Assembly: GCA_013398955.1 (NCBI GenBank)
Contig: VWPU01014183.1
Coordinates: 62,001-126,000, forward strand
DNA: 64,000 nt
Origin: Callaeas wilsoni
Lineage: Eukaryota; Chordata; Aves; Passeriformes; Callaeidae
Direction of reading: 5' to 3'
The notes under the pieces were generated by a model. The model ran no database searches and was not told where the DNA came from. It saw nothing but the letters and a program-made list of their open reading frames with translations. The translations under genes and the position numbers were made by a program. Below are positions 1 to 64,000 of the stretch, piece after piece (position 1 is the stretch's first letter; each line of letters opens with the position of its first letter).

Positions 1-1671
1 AAGGACAGACTTCCTTTTCATTAAACCAGTGGACATTTCAGAAGATTGTACAGCCATTTTCTGCCTTTGTTAACACAGTACGAAACTACATTTTCTCCTA
101 GATCCCCTGCATTTGCCACCCACACAAAGCAAAGCGTTCTTGTCCCATCATGTATTTTACCACCTCAACAGCAATACATTTACAAGGTGGGAAGCTCTAA
201 AGAAGCACTGAAGGGCTAAACAAATGTGTGTTTTCATCCATTTCAAATATTTGCAGTAATAATAGAATGGATTATCATTTTCCAGGAGAGGAAGAGGCAC
301 TTTTAGTTATCAGAAGGACTGGAATTTTGCCAAGATGCCTCAAAGACTATCTGCTGGGATTAGGATGCAGACTGTAACCATTAATCCTTTAGTGTTGGCA
401 GTTCTTGATGCATCCATTACATAGCAATGCTACTTGTGCCAAGACGTCCTCTTGTGCCTGGAAGCAAAGCAGTTAATCGGCAAGAGTCATGGCTTTGCAC
501 CCAGCACTTCTCACTAGGCATAGCTGACAGAGATAAACTATTTATTGGCCCTGATAGCATAGTTTTTATTTTTTTTCTCCTGTGGCAATTCTGCTTAGCA
601 GGGTGGTAGAGAGAGTGCTCCAAATCTACTTCCTTCAGCAGTTCAACCTTTTGCATGACCCCCTCGAGGGCTTTGAATCATTTTTGGAAATCTTTTGAAG
701 TGTTTCAAAACCTGTCAATCAGACCTGAACCCACTTACTGTTCTCTTTCTCCACCTCCCCCAGATACTGCTGACACAGAAGGCTGCATTTTGACTTACAA
801 CCTTGCTACTATCCAAAGCCAAGGACTTTCTGCCTCTGGAAGCCCCAAGTTAAGCCAGGCAATGTCACAGAGTTAAACTGTGGCATGTTTATTCGGAGCT
901 GAAAACTCTTGGCAAAGACTCTGCACTCGCAGGATACCAGACAGGCTCCTACTGCAAGGAGATGATCATATTAGAACACTCAGATGATGGTGGTGCTGAA
1001 ACATTACTTTCATTCAACACAACAGGGTGCTGGCCAGAAACTTCTACAGAAGCTTTCCTATAGTGTAAGAGGTGGTTTCTTACCACCCCCTGGTTATATG
1101 CCTACAGCCTTTCTTATCCTCTGCCCTCAAAAACGGGCATAAAGTGATGCAGTCTAGATCTCAAAGGACATTATTGTCAAAACAAAAAACCAAAATCAGA
1201 TTTGGTTACTTTTTGTATCTAGTTAGGAGAACTGAGAAAGGCACCCCCAAACATTCCATTTATTTTCCTGGAAGGATGGTCTGAGAGCACACCACACCCT
1301 CCCACACCCTTGTGCTCTGGTCATTATTCCCAAACACAAAATCACATACACGCTGTTTGTGAGGCATGTAAGACAAGGCTGCAGCAGGGCTTGCTACGGT
1401 ACTTAATGCAGCCCTCAGGCCTTCTCTGCAAGCTTTGTTCACAAATCAAAAGATACTTTGTTTAGGATTAAACGGATCATCTCTACTGTAGATAGGGTTC
1501 AGTTGTAAGATTTACGGCCTGGGTTTTCTCTCATGTGAAAAGAGAGGCTTACTGAGTGCTGGTAAGGGTAGTCAAACCACCAAACCGAACAGGGGCATTA
1601 CAGAAACCTTCACTGTCCAAAGGAAAGGATTACCCAGTGTCACCTCTGACGGTGTCCCTTTGCTTCCACAG
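1..1671 (+). other. DUSP29: Intron of DUSP29 upstream of its last coding exon (partial)
   Basis: This stretch lies directly upstream of a clear 3' splice site (pyrimidine-rich run ending in cttccacag at 1663-1671), so it is the last intron of the phosphatase gene, cut by the window edge. I found no further phosphatase exon in it. The short open frames on both strands lack splice signals or recognisable domains. I saw no repeat family that I can name. Confidence 0.75.
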
Positions 1672-1916
1672 GCAAGGTGCTGGTTCACTGCGCTATGGGC
1701 CGCAGCCGCTCGGCCACACTGGTCTTGGCTTACCTGATGATTTACAAGAACATGACGGTGGTGGATGCCATTGAGCAAGTGTCAAGGCACCGCTGCATCT
1801 TGCCAAACCGGGGCTTCCTGAAGCAGCTGAGAGAACTGGACATAGCGCTGGCACTGCAGAGGAGGAACAGCAAGAACAGCCTAGCACCTGCTGACCAGAA
1901 CAGCACCACCATCTAG
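1672..1916 (+). CDS. DUSP29: Terminal coding exon of dual-specificity phosphatase 29 (DUPD1-like)
   Basis: The exon starts after the cttccacag acceptor, with its first two bases completing a split codon, and ends at the TAG at 1914-1916. It encodes about 80 residues holding the catalytic loop of an atypical dual-specificity phosphatase, HCAMGRSRS. This has the form HC(x5)R, with the nucleophilic cysteine, the phosphate-binding arginine and the following serine all intact. Downstream come the family motif [12 protein letters not shown] and the C-terminal helix [13 protein letters not shown]. The [15 protein letters not shown] and [13 protein letters not shown] segments fit DUSP29 better than DUSP13, whose loop I recall as differing at the glycine-arginine. 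DUSP29 is a small cytosolic phosphatase of muscle that removes phosphate from Tyr and Ser/Thr of MAP-kinase-type substrates. Earlier exons are off the left edge. The tail after the helix is Asn/Ser-rich (ending NSTTI), whereas I recall an acidic tail in mammals. The tail-to-tail position beside KAT6B supports the assignment. Confidence 0.88.
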
Positions 1917-4191
1917 CATTGTGCTGGCACTGCTGTGCTACTGGAAAAGAAACTCCATAAAAGAAGGGGAGGGGAAGGTGTGGTTAATTACACAGTCACA
2001 GGGATCATTTGTTATTTGCTAGGAAAAAACCCCCAAAGTAATTTCAAATATTGTCAAGATGAGAAAGAAGGGAAACCAAATTTAAAACTCATCATCTTAG
2101 AAAGTTCCAGCCTTAGCAGAATTCTTTGTTACATCAACAAATAAGTTTCTCTCTGCAAAAAAATCCCAAGCATTTAAAACACAAAAGCAAGCACAACTTA
2201 AAACTCTCTTCTAGCTGAGTACCTCCAAAATCCTGATCCTAACTCAAGCACATAGCCTTTAAAGGAGTGCAGCTAGGCACTCCTGAAGAAATCTTGCAGG
2301 AAAAACATTAAATTGTTTAGTCCAGAGTCCTGAAGGGTTTCACAGGAGTTTGCCTTTTTGTGCTGTTTCCTGGCATATCTACTTCTTTTTTCACAGTGAT
2401 AATCCAGGGCTGCAGAGCAGTTAGAGAGCCTCTACATGAGGATCAACTACGCCATGAGAACTTGAAACAAAGCAACACACTTGAGAAGGTCAGATGCATA
2501 AGCAGCTACAATGGACAACAATTCAAGGAGATACATACACATTACATTTTAGGACTTTCAGTTCTAAATTGCTTAACTTGTCCTAAATCCTTCAACTTCC
2601 TGAATCGTGTCCTTTACATTGTTATGATGAAGTTCAGTGCTGAACCTGTAGAGCTCCAACAGCCCCCTAACTAATAGTGGATTATAACCAGTTCTAATGA
2701 GATTTTAGAACAGGCAAGAGACACCAATGAAGCCTTTAAAAAAATGCCTCTCAGACTAACAGCAGAAGAAAGCTGCTGCAGTGCTTCCAGACACTGTTCA
2801 TATCTATCATTACCAAATGCTTCCTCCTATCTCAGCTTTAGCCATCTTAGTAAGTCGTTGTGCTCCCACATAGTTACATTTGTTAATAATTGCATTTGTT
2901 GGCAGAAGTGCTGCTAATACACTAATGGGGACGCCAGGCCGATTTTCTGCCTTAACTACTCTATTTATCCTGTTCAATATAAATCATCACCAACTGCATT
3001 TTGAAACAATGAGACTTTTGCAGCATTTGATATTCTTAAAGTGTACTTCAGAGGAGGATCACAATTAAGCCTCATTTACCTTTGCTGCATCTGCAAAAAG
3101 GTGAGGTCCTCACCCTCCCCACCAGAATTTTACCTAATTCAATGTATAGGATAGGAGGTATTTTCTCTGCCTGAGAGGAATGACCTGGCCATCGAGCACA
3201 CAGGAGAGTTCTCGTGGTCTTTACCAGCTGACAGAAGACTTTGCAACTTTGGTACAGTATGAACTGTGTAAGTCTTGGATACTTGGAAAAAAAAAAAAAA
3301 ACCAGGGCAGAAATGTGCCATTGAGAACTGCAAGGATATGCTACAAATCAGAGTTGAACACAGCTTTATATATTTTTTTGTAGATGTTAACAGTGCTTCA
3401 CAGGCTTGGTACCTCTAGTGTGAAGGCTTTCCTATTCCTTTGCTTCCTTTTGGGGCCCAAAACCCTAAATCGTTCATCTCCAAACACTAACTGTAGCCAA
3501 GGCTGCAGATATCCATAGTACAATGCTTTTGATTTATCATTTGGATTTATTTGCATAATAAACACCTCATCTTTAAATTCTCCGAAAAGCAGACCATATT
3601 TAACATAACTAAAGTACTGCTAAAAACCAAATTAGACATCACAATGTGAACAATATTCATGATAAAGATACACAAACTCTGGGATTTTGAGCAAATTAAG
3701 TCTCTCTATACCTGTATTAGGAGGGGGGAAAAACCACTGAAAAAAGCCTGCAGAAATAATAAGGAATTCAAAGGAAATAATTTGACATTTCAAAAATAAA
3801 TAAGCAACTCGCAATGTGGATTTAGAGTAAGAATATTTTTGGATGGGGTCCCTCAACTCTTTCCACCTACTTCCACAGACCTTCAAATGCACCTTTTCAC
3901 ACCACCTTATTTTCTACTGCAGTTTAATTCACAGCCCTGACACAGAACAGCTTTTCCAGCCTTGTGTCGGACAAACCTGCCTTGCATGGCCCTGCTTTCA
4001 TTTACGCTGGCAGTGAAAGCTGAATGTTTCTTAGCATTAGCTTTGCAGATAAGAATTCTATACCAAATGATAAACTAAAAAATAACAAATATCTGTGAGG
4101 ATTTCCCTTTGTCAAGCGACAGGTTGTCTTCTTTCTTGTATCCCACATGAGAGCTTGATGACTGCTGTAATTGAAAGATGATTTGTCATTG

Positions 4192-4207
4192 ATTTACATG
4201 CATAATT
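4192..4207. promoter_or_regulatory. Octamer-like (POU) motif cluster, possible enhancer
   Basis: The 16-base stretch ATTTACATGCATAATT joins two overlapping octamer half-sites of the kind bound by POU-homeodomain factors. It sits in low-repeat sequence about 2.3 kb past the DUSP29 stop. This is a motif match only. Chance occurrence is possible, and no conservation data are available. Confidence 0.2.
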
Positions 4208-6224
4208 GCTCACCCTCAGCACTACAGAAAATTGCCAGGGCCCTTCTTTCTATTTACCATGCTGATATAAAGGGAGTTTGTTTCCATCAACCACCCTGCC
4301 TGATGGACAAATTAAACAGCTTATAAAACTGAGAGGCACAGACAGTGATCTAACATGGAAGTTTAGTACCTTTAGCAGTCCTTCGTTTCTGCTTATATCA
4401 GAGATTCTTACAATGTTAGTAAAAAATTGGTTGCATTTTGCCCACTGCTAGGAGATCAGGCAGCCCGAGTGCAACAACACTTACCATTCCTGTTTTTGCT
4501 AAAGGGCCGAGTGCAGCTTCCACATGAAGGATGTCCTGCTCCAAAGACAAGTGTCTTCCTAGAACCAGGTCTTGCCTGAAGGACTTGACTGGCACAGCTA
4601 TGCCAATTAAGCATACTTTTCATTTACTTCCCAGCTTTTTTTGCCTACTGTTCTCCCAGAATTAATGAGACTAAATGAGAAAAGCAGAAGTTCTGGAACA
4701 TGTGACTCCCACAAAGTGAGGCAACTCTTGCAAGCTGCTAATGAGCTGATTCACAAGTGTCAGCAGCACCGACTCCAGCTACAAGCCAGGTGTGCAGGAA
4801 ACACACACACGGAACAAGGCAAGTTGATTTCCTTCTTGCCAACCACCAGTGGCATGGAGCATTAAGAGTGCATGGCCAAGGAAGCCTCTTGCCTTTCACA
4901 AGAATCATCTATTGCAATTCTATGAAGAATTTTTTGAAGACAGTAAAAGCAAGAGCTCATTCCCCTCTGGGATGGTGCTAGAGCACACAGTCAAAACTGA
5001 CACTGCAATGCACATACAAGACAGAGAACAAGCAAGTACTTCTGTCAAGGAAAAGACAACCTTCTTATTTCTCAGACATTTTAGTACCGTAATGCAATTC
5101 ACAGCTAAACAGTTGTTATGGGAAAAGATGTAGGATGGTCCCTTGTCCTCCAGAAAGGAATCCAGTTCTGAAATAACAAAATTATTTTGGAAACTTGCCT
5201 GTTCTGCACACATTATGCATCATTTCCCAACCAGTTCTTAGCCCATATATTGTAAATACAGAATTTTAGCAATATGCTGGAGTCAGGATGCTCTGTTTCA
5301 GGTTAGCAAATATTTGAAATGGTAAGAAGGTTTGATTTGCCTGTATGTTACAGGCTTCAAAACTTGAAACTAAACAACAGCAGATGAAAACCCAGGTGCC
5401 TTTTTCACTCATTGTAAAAAAACACAGATGAAAAACCACAAAACATAATGCTACTTTGAGGTGCAATTATTTAACAAAGATATGGTCCTAGCTAAACACA
5501 CCTGAAGGCTGCACATAACTGCGTTGAGCTCCACTTTCCTTTTCCTAAGCATAAAAAAGGTGAGTTACTTTGTGAAGATGAAAACAAAGTTTAAGTACTA
5601 TGAATACTCTCTGCCTTCAATCAACAAATTTGACAATGCAAGGGCATCAGGCAAGATGTCTGTTGTATTGTGCCTTCCTTATCAGGTGTTCTGAACTCCT
5701 AAAACACAAGTTACTCCAGATTACCATTCGACCAGCAATTTTAGCTCTCATTCAGATTTGCTATTTTAGACTGCTGCTCCATTGTATCAAATCTGAACAG
5801 GTTGTGCACATGAATCTGTAGTATCAGTTTCTTGATTTGGCACCACCACACAGTAATGGTTTTATTTACAGAAATACACATTTCTTTGACTTTGACTGAT
5901 ACATGAAATATTACTTTTAAAGCTGTTTTATATACTGGAATGGGGACACAGTTTTCAGTCAAGATGGCCAACCCCTTCACCTCAGCTAGCAACCTTACTG
6001 CAGTGACAGTGGCAACATCCACATTAGAAGCATTCTGAAAAATTATGACAAGGACTTTTTCTGGTGCAGTGCTCATCTCTGTGTATGTCTGTGTGTGCCC
6101 ACATACATGCATATACACAGAACCCATAGAGTCAACGCAGAATTTGCATCATCTTGTCACCCAGCAACAATGACAAAGGAAGAGATTACAATTCTATCAT
6201 TAAAATACAGTTCAAACACCATGT

Positions 6225-6370
6225 CTGTTACTATCATATATCCTTTTTATATATTATCCTTATATATATATATTTTCACACTTTCTATAGGAAAGAAGTT
6301 TCATACATTAAATATTGACAACCTTTTAAGGTATTAAATACATATTTATTCAATATTTTATTAAGATTAT
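6225..6370. repeat. AT-rich low-complexity tract
   Basis: The stretch is dominated by TA-rich runs, including a TATATATATATA-type segment near 6262-6271 and several TTTATT/AATATT words. It lies just past the likely KAT6B 3' end, in the gap between the convergent genes. Confidence 0.6.
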
Positions 6371-6593
6371 TAAAAAAAATAATCTTAGGTATTCTTTATT
6401 TTCACAAGGTGTATGCAATTATGATGAGTAACCTACACTTAAGCTCTAAACAGCCTAATCCAAACCCCACCAACGTTAATGGGCTTTAGATCAAGCATGT
6501 GAGAGCATCGTAACAAACACTGTTTCAGGAGGTAATTCCCATGCAACATCAAACTATGACAAGACACAAGAGGCTAAAAATGGCTCATCATAA

Positions 6594-6599
6594 TTTATT
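6594..6599 (-). terminator. KAT6B: Candidate KAT6B polyadenylation signal AATAAA
   Basis: The canonical hexamer lies on the coding strand. A GT-rich stretch (tgtgtcttg on the minus strand near 6560-6568) lies downstream, as expected for a CstF-binding element. Competing hexamers exist at 7271, 6645, 6357 and 6345, so this is the most plausible site rather than a proven one. Confidence 0.45.
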
Positions 6600-7740
6600 T
6601 TATGTTAAAATGTACAGCTTGGGGGGGTGTAGTTTTTTGCAGTTTTTATTTTTGTTGCTTGGGTGGGTCTTCTGTGGGTATTTTTTTAAGTGACTGACTA
6701 AAAAGATAACAGATAAATACAAGAGTGTCACTGGGTCCTATTTTTACATGTATCAAGCCTCTTCTGTTCGGCCCTTACAGTCACTCTGTACAGGTACAAA
6801 GGCTACAAAAAAGGAAGCAATATAAACAGACACAAATAACTTTTGCCTTTTTACATGCGATCTGTAAGCTTAGTTTGAGCTATTCACACGCTACTGCTCT
6901 ATTTTTTCCCTTAAAAAATAACTCCAATATTTTATAAAGATAGAAAAATCTACAGATGGAATGAAAATGTAAAGTTAGAGGCATTTCCATAAAATAGCAA
7001 CTTTACACCAAATTCACTACTTTTTTTTTTAAATCCTGCCAAGTATTTGGACATATACGAAAATGTTTCAAAACTTGACAAATAAACACTGAGATGTTTC
7101 AATCAACAAAAAAAATAACAGTTTTTATAAAACAGAAAGCTGCCTTTTTTCCTACCCCAGCCCCAAAGAAACTGGTCACAAAAATGGAAAAGAGTCTCAA
7201 CTTTACACTAAACATACAGCAATAAAACCCTTTGAACTAACCAAAATGTGAATAGCTTTTGCAGCTTTTTTTTATTCTTTTTACAAGTTTTATAATTAAC
7301 AAAAATATAGTTCTGGTTTTTTTACCCCTCAAACTAGGGTAACCTAATCAAGGCAAAAAAATTAAGAAATGGCTTACTGTTAAGCACAACACTTGTACAG
7401 TACTACAAAATGCACTGTCACTAACAAAGACATTAGCGGCATGCAGAAGTGTCACCTTCAGAAACAAAATAATACAATAAAAGAATTGCTAAAAGGCATT
7501 TACATGTGGGGAAAGGAGAGAGAAAAAGCTCATGATCCAGTACTGTCTGATAGTTTTGGAGTCTATTTATCCACATTTTTAATGGGAGCAGGCACATAAA
7601 ATGGCTCTGAACCATCAGCTGCTGTGTAATTGCAGTTCATAGAAAGAGTTCTTCCTTTCCAGATAACTTCAAGCTCAATGAAATAAACAAAAAATGGAAA
7701 ACCACCTAATTCCCCCCAAAGAGAAGTTGAATCTCACAAT

Positions 7741-7815
7741 GTTAAAAAAATAAACAAAAAACCCCAACACAGAACAAAACAAAACCAAAAAAAAAAAAAA
7801 AGAAAAAAACCAACA
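7741..7815. repeat. A-rich (plus) / U-rich (transcript) low-complexity tract in the KAT6B 3' UTR
   Basis: The plus strand has long A runs broken by CC and single bases, including a 15-base A run near 7787-7801. In the KAT6B transcript this reads as a U-rich stretch a little over 170 bases past the stop codon. Confidence 0.7.
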
Positions 7816-7990
7816 AAGCAAGAAATAAAGAAAAACTTGTATAAGGCTTTCTGCTGCATACAGCTTTTAAATGGTGCCAACAAATGTTTTTGCATTCACA
7901 CCAATTGCTGGTTTTGAAATCGTACTCTCCGAAGGTATTTGTGCAGATCAATCCCATACGCCAGTTTGGTAGCGTGTCTCTCCCACGGGC

Positions 7991-62253
<54,263 letters not shown>

Positions 62254-64000
62254 CTAGATTTAAAAATAAACAGACAGTTAGCTAATGAAAAAAACCCAAA
62301 CCAAAATCCACCAGACTCCATGGCTTTTAGTTGATATTTTGCTGTACCACATATTAATTGCCAAGGCAAATGTCCACTTTACTAACTTTCTTACAAAGTT
62401 TTGATCTTAACATATTTCATAAACTAAGTTGGCCCATAATAAGCCACCCTGTGTATTAATCTATGTAAATGTCTCCAATACAAGAGTAGTGTTAATATAA
62501 ACAAGGAAAAATCAGAACTTGGGACACTACTCTTGCACACACAATTCCAACTCCAGAACACAATCACTTGTTCTTCAAATGTAACAGTGCTCAAAGCTCA
62601 AGATGCAAACTAGCCTTTATTACAGAAAAATATAGTTCCTTTACACAAGAAAACAAACTTACTAAAAACTCTCAAATTCAAGACATATTTTATTACTTGG
62701 AAATCCAATACAACTCATACCCCCCTCTGAAACTACCATTTTAGGGTAAAAGCACTGGATTTAACAGATAGAGAGTTATCCATGCCAGTCTGATGAGTCC
62801 CATCAGCTTTGATACACAATCATAGTAAAAAACACGCAAATCTTTCAACGTCTGGAAGCAATATAGAACTTTTCAGAGAATTACTTCAGAATTGATACAA
62901 ATTTACTTCCCATCTTCTTTATCAATTACATGACAAACTATCAGAGATTAAATATCTATTATATAGCTTCTGCATTACATTTTAGAGCTTTAATGAAAAC
63001 ACTAACCTGCAACATCCAAAATATTAATGTATTAATGACTACATGGAAGTATCTGTAAACAGGTCTGTAATAAATAAAATTATATGCAACTATTTCTCCC
63101 AAATGGGATAGTCAAATAACAGAGTACCTTCTAGCAAACAGTATCACAATAACTCAGATTAAAATGGTTTCTTTCACAAACTCGTAGTTTCCAGATTCAG
63201 GTAGGCAATGCTGTTAGTTTAACATATCAAAGCAATCATTTATTGGCTTTACCTTCATTTTACATTTCCTCTTTATACTACAATACTTTGAAAGCTGGCA
63301 GGCTATCTTCACTTGACCTATAAATCTGTATTCCATTACAGATCTGGTAAGTGGGGAATGCGTGTGTTAAGGGTATTCTTGTGAAGGAATCAGTTCCATG
63401 GTGATGTGCCCTTATATCTCAACACAATATAACACAGAAATATTGAAACTACTTTTATGTTATTAAGCTTTACGATCATTTTAAGTCAAGCAGCATGAAG
63501 AATACTGACATCAGGAACGTAAGTTTGTCCTAGCCATAGAAGAGGAGCACACATAAACATACTTCCACAGAAACATACTCCGAGGCACTGCACTTTTTCT
63601 GAAAACTTAGTCTTCAGAAGGTTTGCTCACTGTTCAACTCTTCACAGTGCAATTACTGACATACTGACATACTTGTATACCCCAAAGAATATATATAAAA
63701 GATAAACAGAGCTGAAGACTTTTTGTAAGTAGGGAGATGTGTGTTCTCTTCCATGATCTGCAAAAGGGAGCTGTTATTACCTTCTTATAGCCAACAGGAA
63801 CAAACATCATCTGCAGTCTTTTGTCTTACTAAGGTCTCCATTATGGATTATATGGTTAGCTGAAATATGAAATTGCTACTTGGATAAAAACAATCATTTA
63901 AGTTATAAAACAGACATCTTTCGAAAATGGTCGTGCTTCAAAAAAAAAGCATTATTGGTGTTGTCAGTTTTAGAAGGCTGACATTGAATGAGATCAGTAG
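62254..64000 (-). other. KAT6B: KAT6B intron 3 (partial)
   Basis: Sequence upstream of exon 4 to the window edge. I searched it for the exon carrying the initiator methionine and NEMM domain and did not find it, so that exon lies beyond 64000. No named repeat is recognised. Confidence 0.85.

Larger units (their letters stand above)
1917..6569. other. Intergenic region between convergent DUSP29 and KAT6B, including the DUSP29 3' UTR
   Basis: No coding exon can be supported here. The first part must contain the DUSP29 3' UTR. Candidate plus-strand poly(A) signals are ATTAAA at 2307-2312, followed by a T/GT-rich stretch, and AATAAA at 3557-3562; I cannot choose between them. About 3950-4350 looks like complex unique sequence with an octamer-like site. 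Around 6225-6370 the sequence is very AT-rich with TA repeats. The open frames in this stretch are short and look random. Confidence 0.7.
6570..7990 (-). other. KAT6B: KAT6B 3' UTR (end approximate)
   Basis: This region follows the KAT6B stop codon on the minus strand. The lower boundary is set by an AATAAA on the minus strand at 6594-6599, about 1.4 kb past the stop. Further minus-strand AATAAA words at 7271-7276 and 6645-6650 (within the UTR) and at 6345-6350 and 6357-6362 (beyond it) are alternatives, so several ends are possible. The transcript strand is unusually U-rich, notably at 7741-7815. No long open frame is supported here. Confidence 0.6.

Noticed and set aside
1672..1916. Assignment to DUSP13 instead of DUSP29
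   Set aside because: The P-loop [14 protein letters not shown] and [12 protein letters not shown] fit DUSP29 better, and DUSP29 is the immediate KAT6B neighbour in the known order. DUSP13 would be further left.
5741..6127. 128-codon minus-strand frame beyond the KAT6B 3' UTR
   Set aside because: No recognisable protein and no splice signals. It lies in the intergenic gap and is most likely random.

Overview
The window is vertebrate nuclear DNA, almost certainly from a bird and probably a non-galliform one. It carries single-copy vertebrate genes with long AT-rich introns, degraded CR1 LINE copies, and an LTR family with an avian-looking 3' end. There is no prokaryotic gene organisation.

Two genes are present, arranged tail to tail. 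At the left edge (1-1916, plus strand) is the last coding exon of an atypical dual-specificity phosphatase, best matched to DUSP29 (DUPD1), with part of its last intron. About 4.5 kb without a gene follows. From about 6.57 kb to the right edge, on the minus strand, lies most of KAT6B (MORF/MYST4), a MYST-family histone acetyltransferase. I could place 15 consecutive coding exons, numbered 4-18 by taking the terminal exon as 18. Every junction is GT-AG and the phases match throughout. The exons sum to 5454 bases, or 1817 residues plus stop. They cover the double PHD finger (exons 4-7), the serine-rich linker (exon 8), the MYST catalytic domain (exons 10-15), an acidic and basic region (exons 16-17) and the Ser/Met-rich activation tail (exon 18). 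The start codon and the N-terminal NEMM/winged-helix region lie off the right edge. KAT6B next to DUSP29 in convergent orientation agrees with the order I know from human 10q22.

Most of the window is KAT6B intron. Intron 13 alone is 22.6 kb. The introns hold CR1 remnants at 21.0, 24.4-25.7, 29.8-30.2, 40.5-43.1 and 61.2-61.5 kb. They also hold two related LTR-like sequences, one of them nested in the 40.5-kb CR1. I saw no other convincing gene. Other long open frames are isolated, on arbitrary strands, and lack splice or family support.

I did not find a previously undescribed system. The most informative observations are two in-frame alternative 5' splice sites inside KAT6B exon 8, which would reproduce the MORF and MORF-alpha isoforms known in human; the near absence of the long poly-glutamate tract of mammalian KAT6B; and the nested CR1/LTR insertion. 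Residue numbers for KAT6B count the first codon of exon 4 as 1. Comparisons with human proteins are from memory, not from an alignment.
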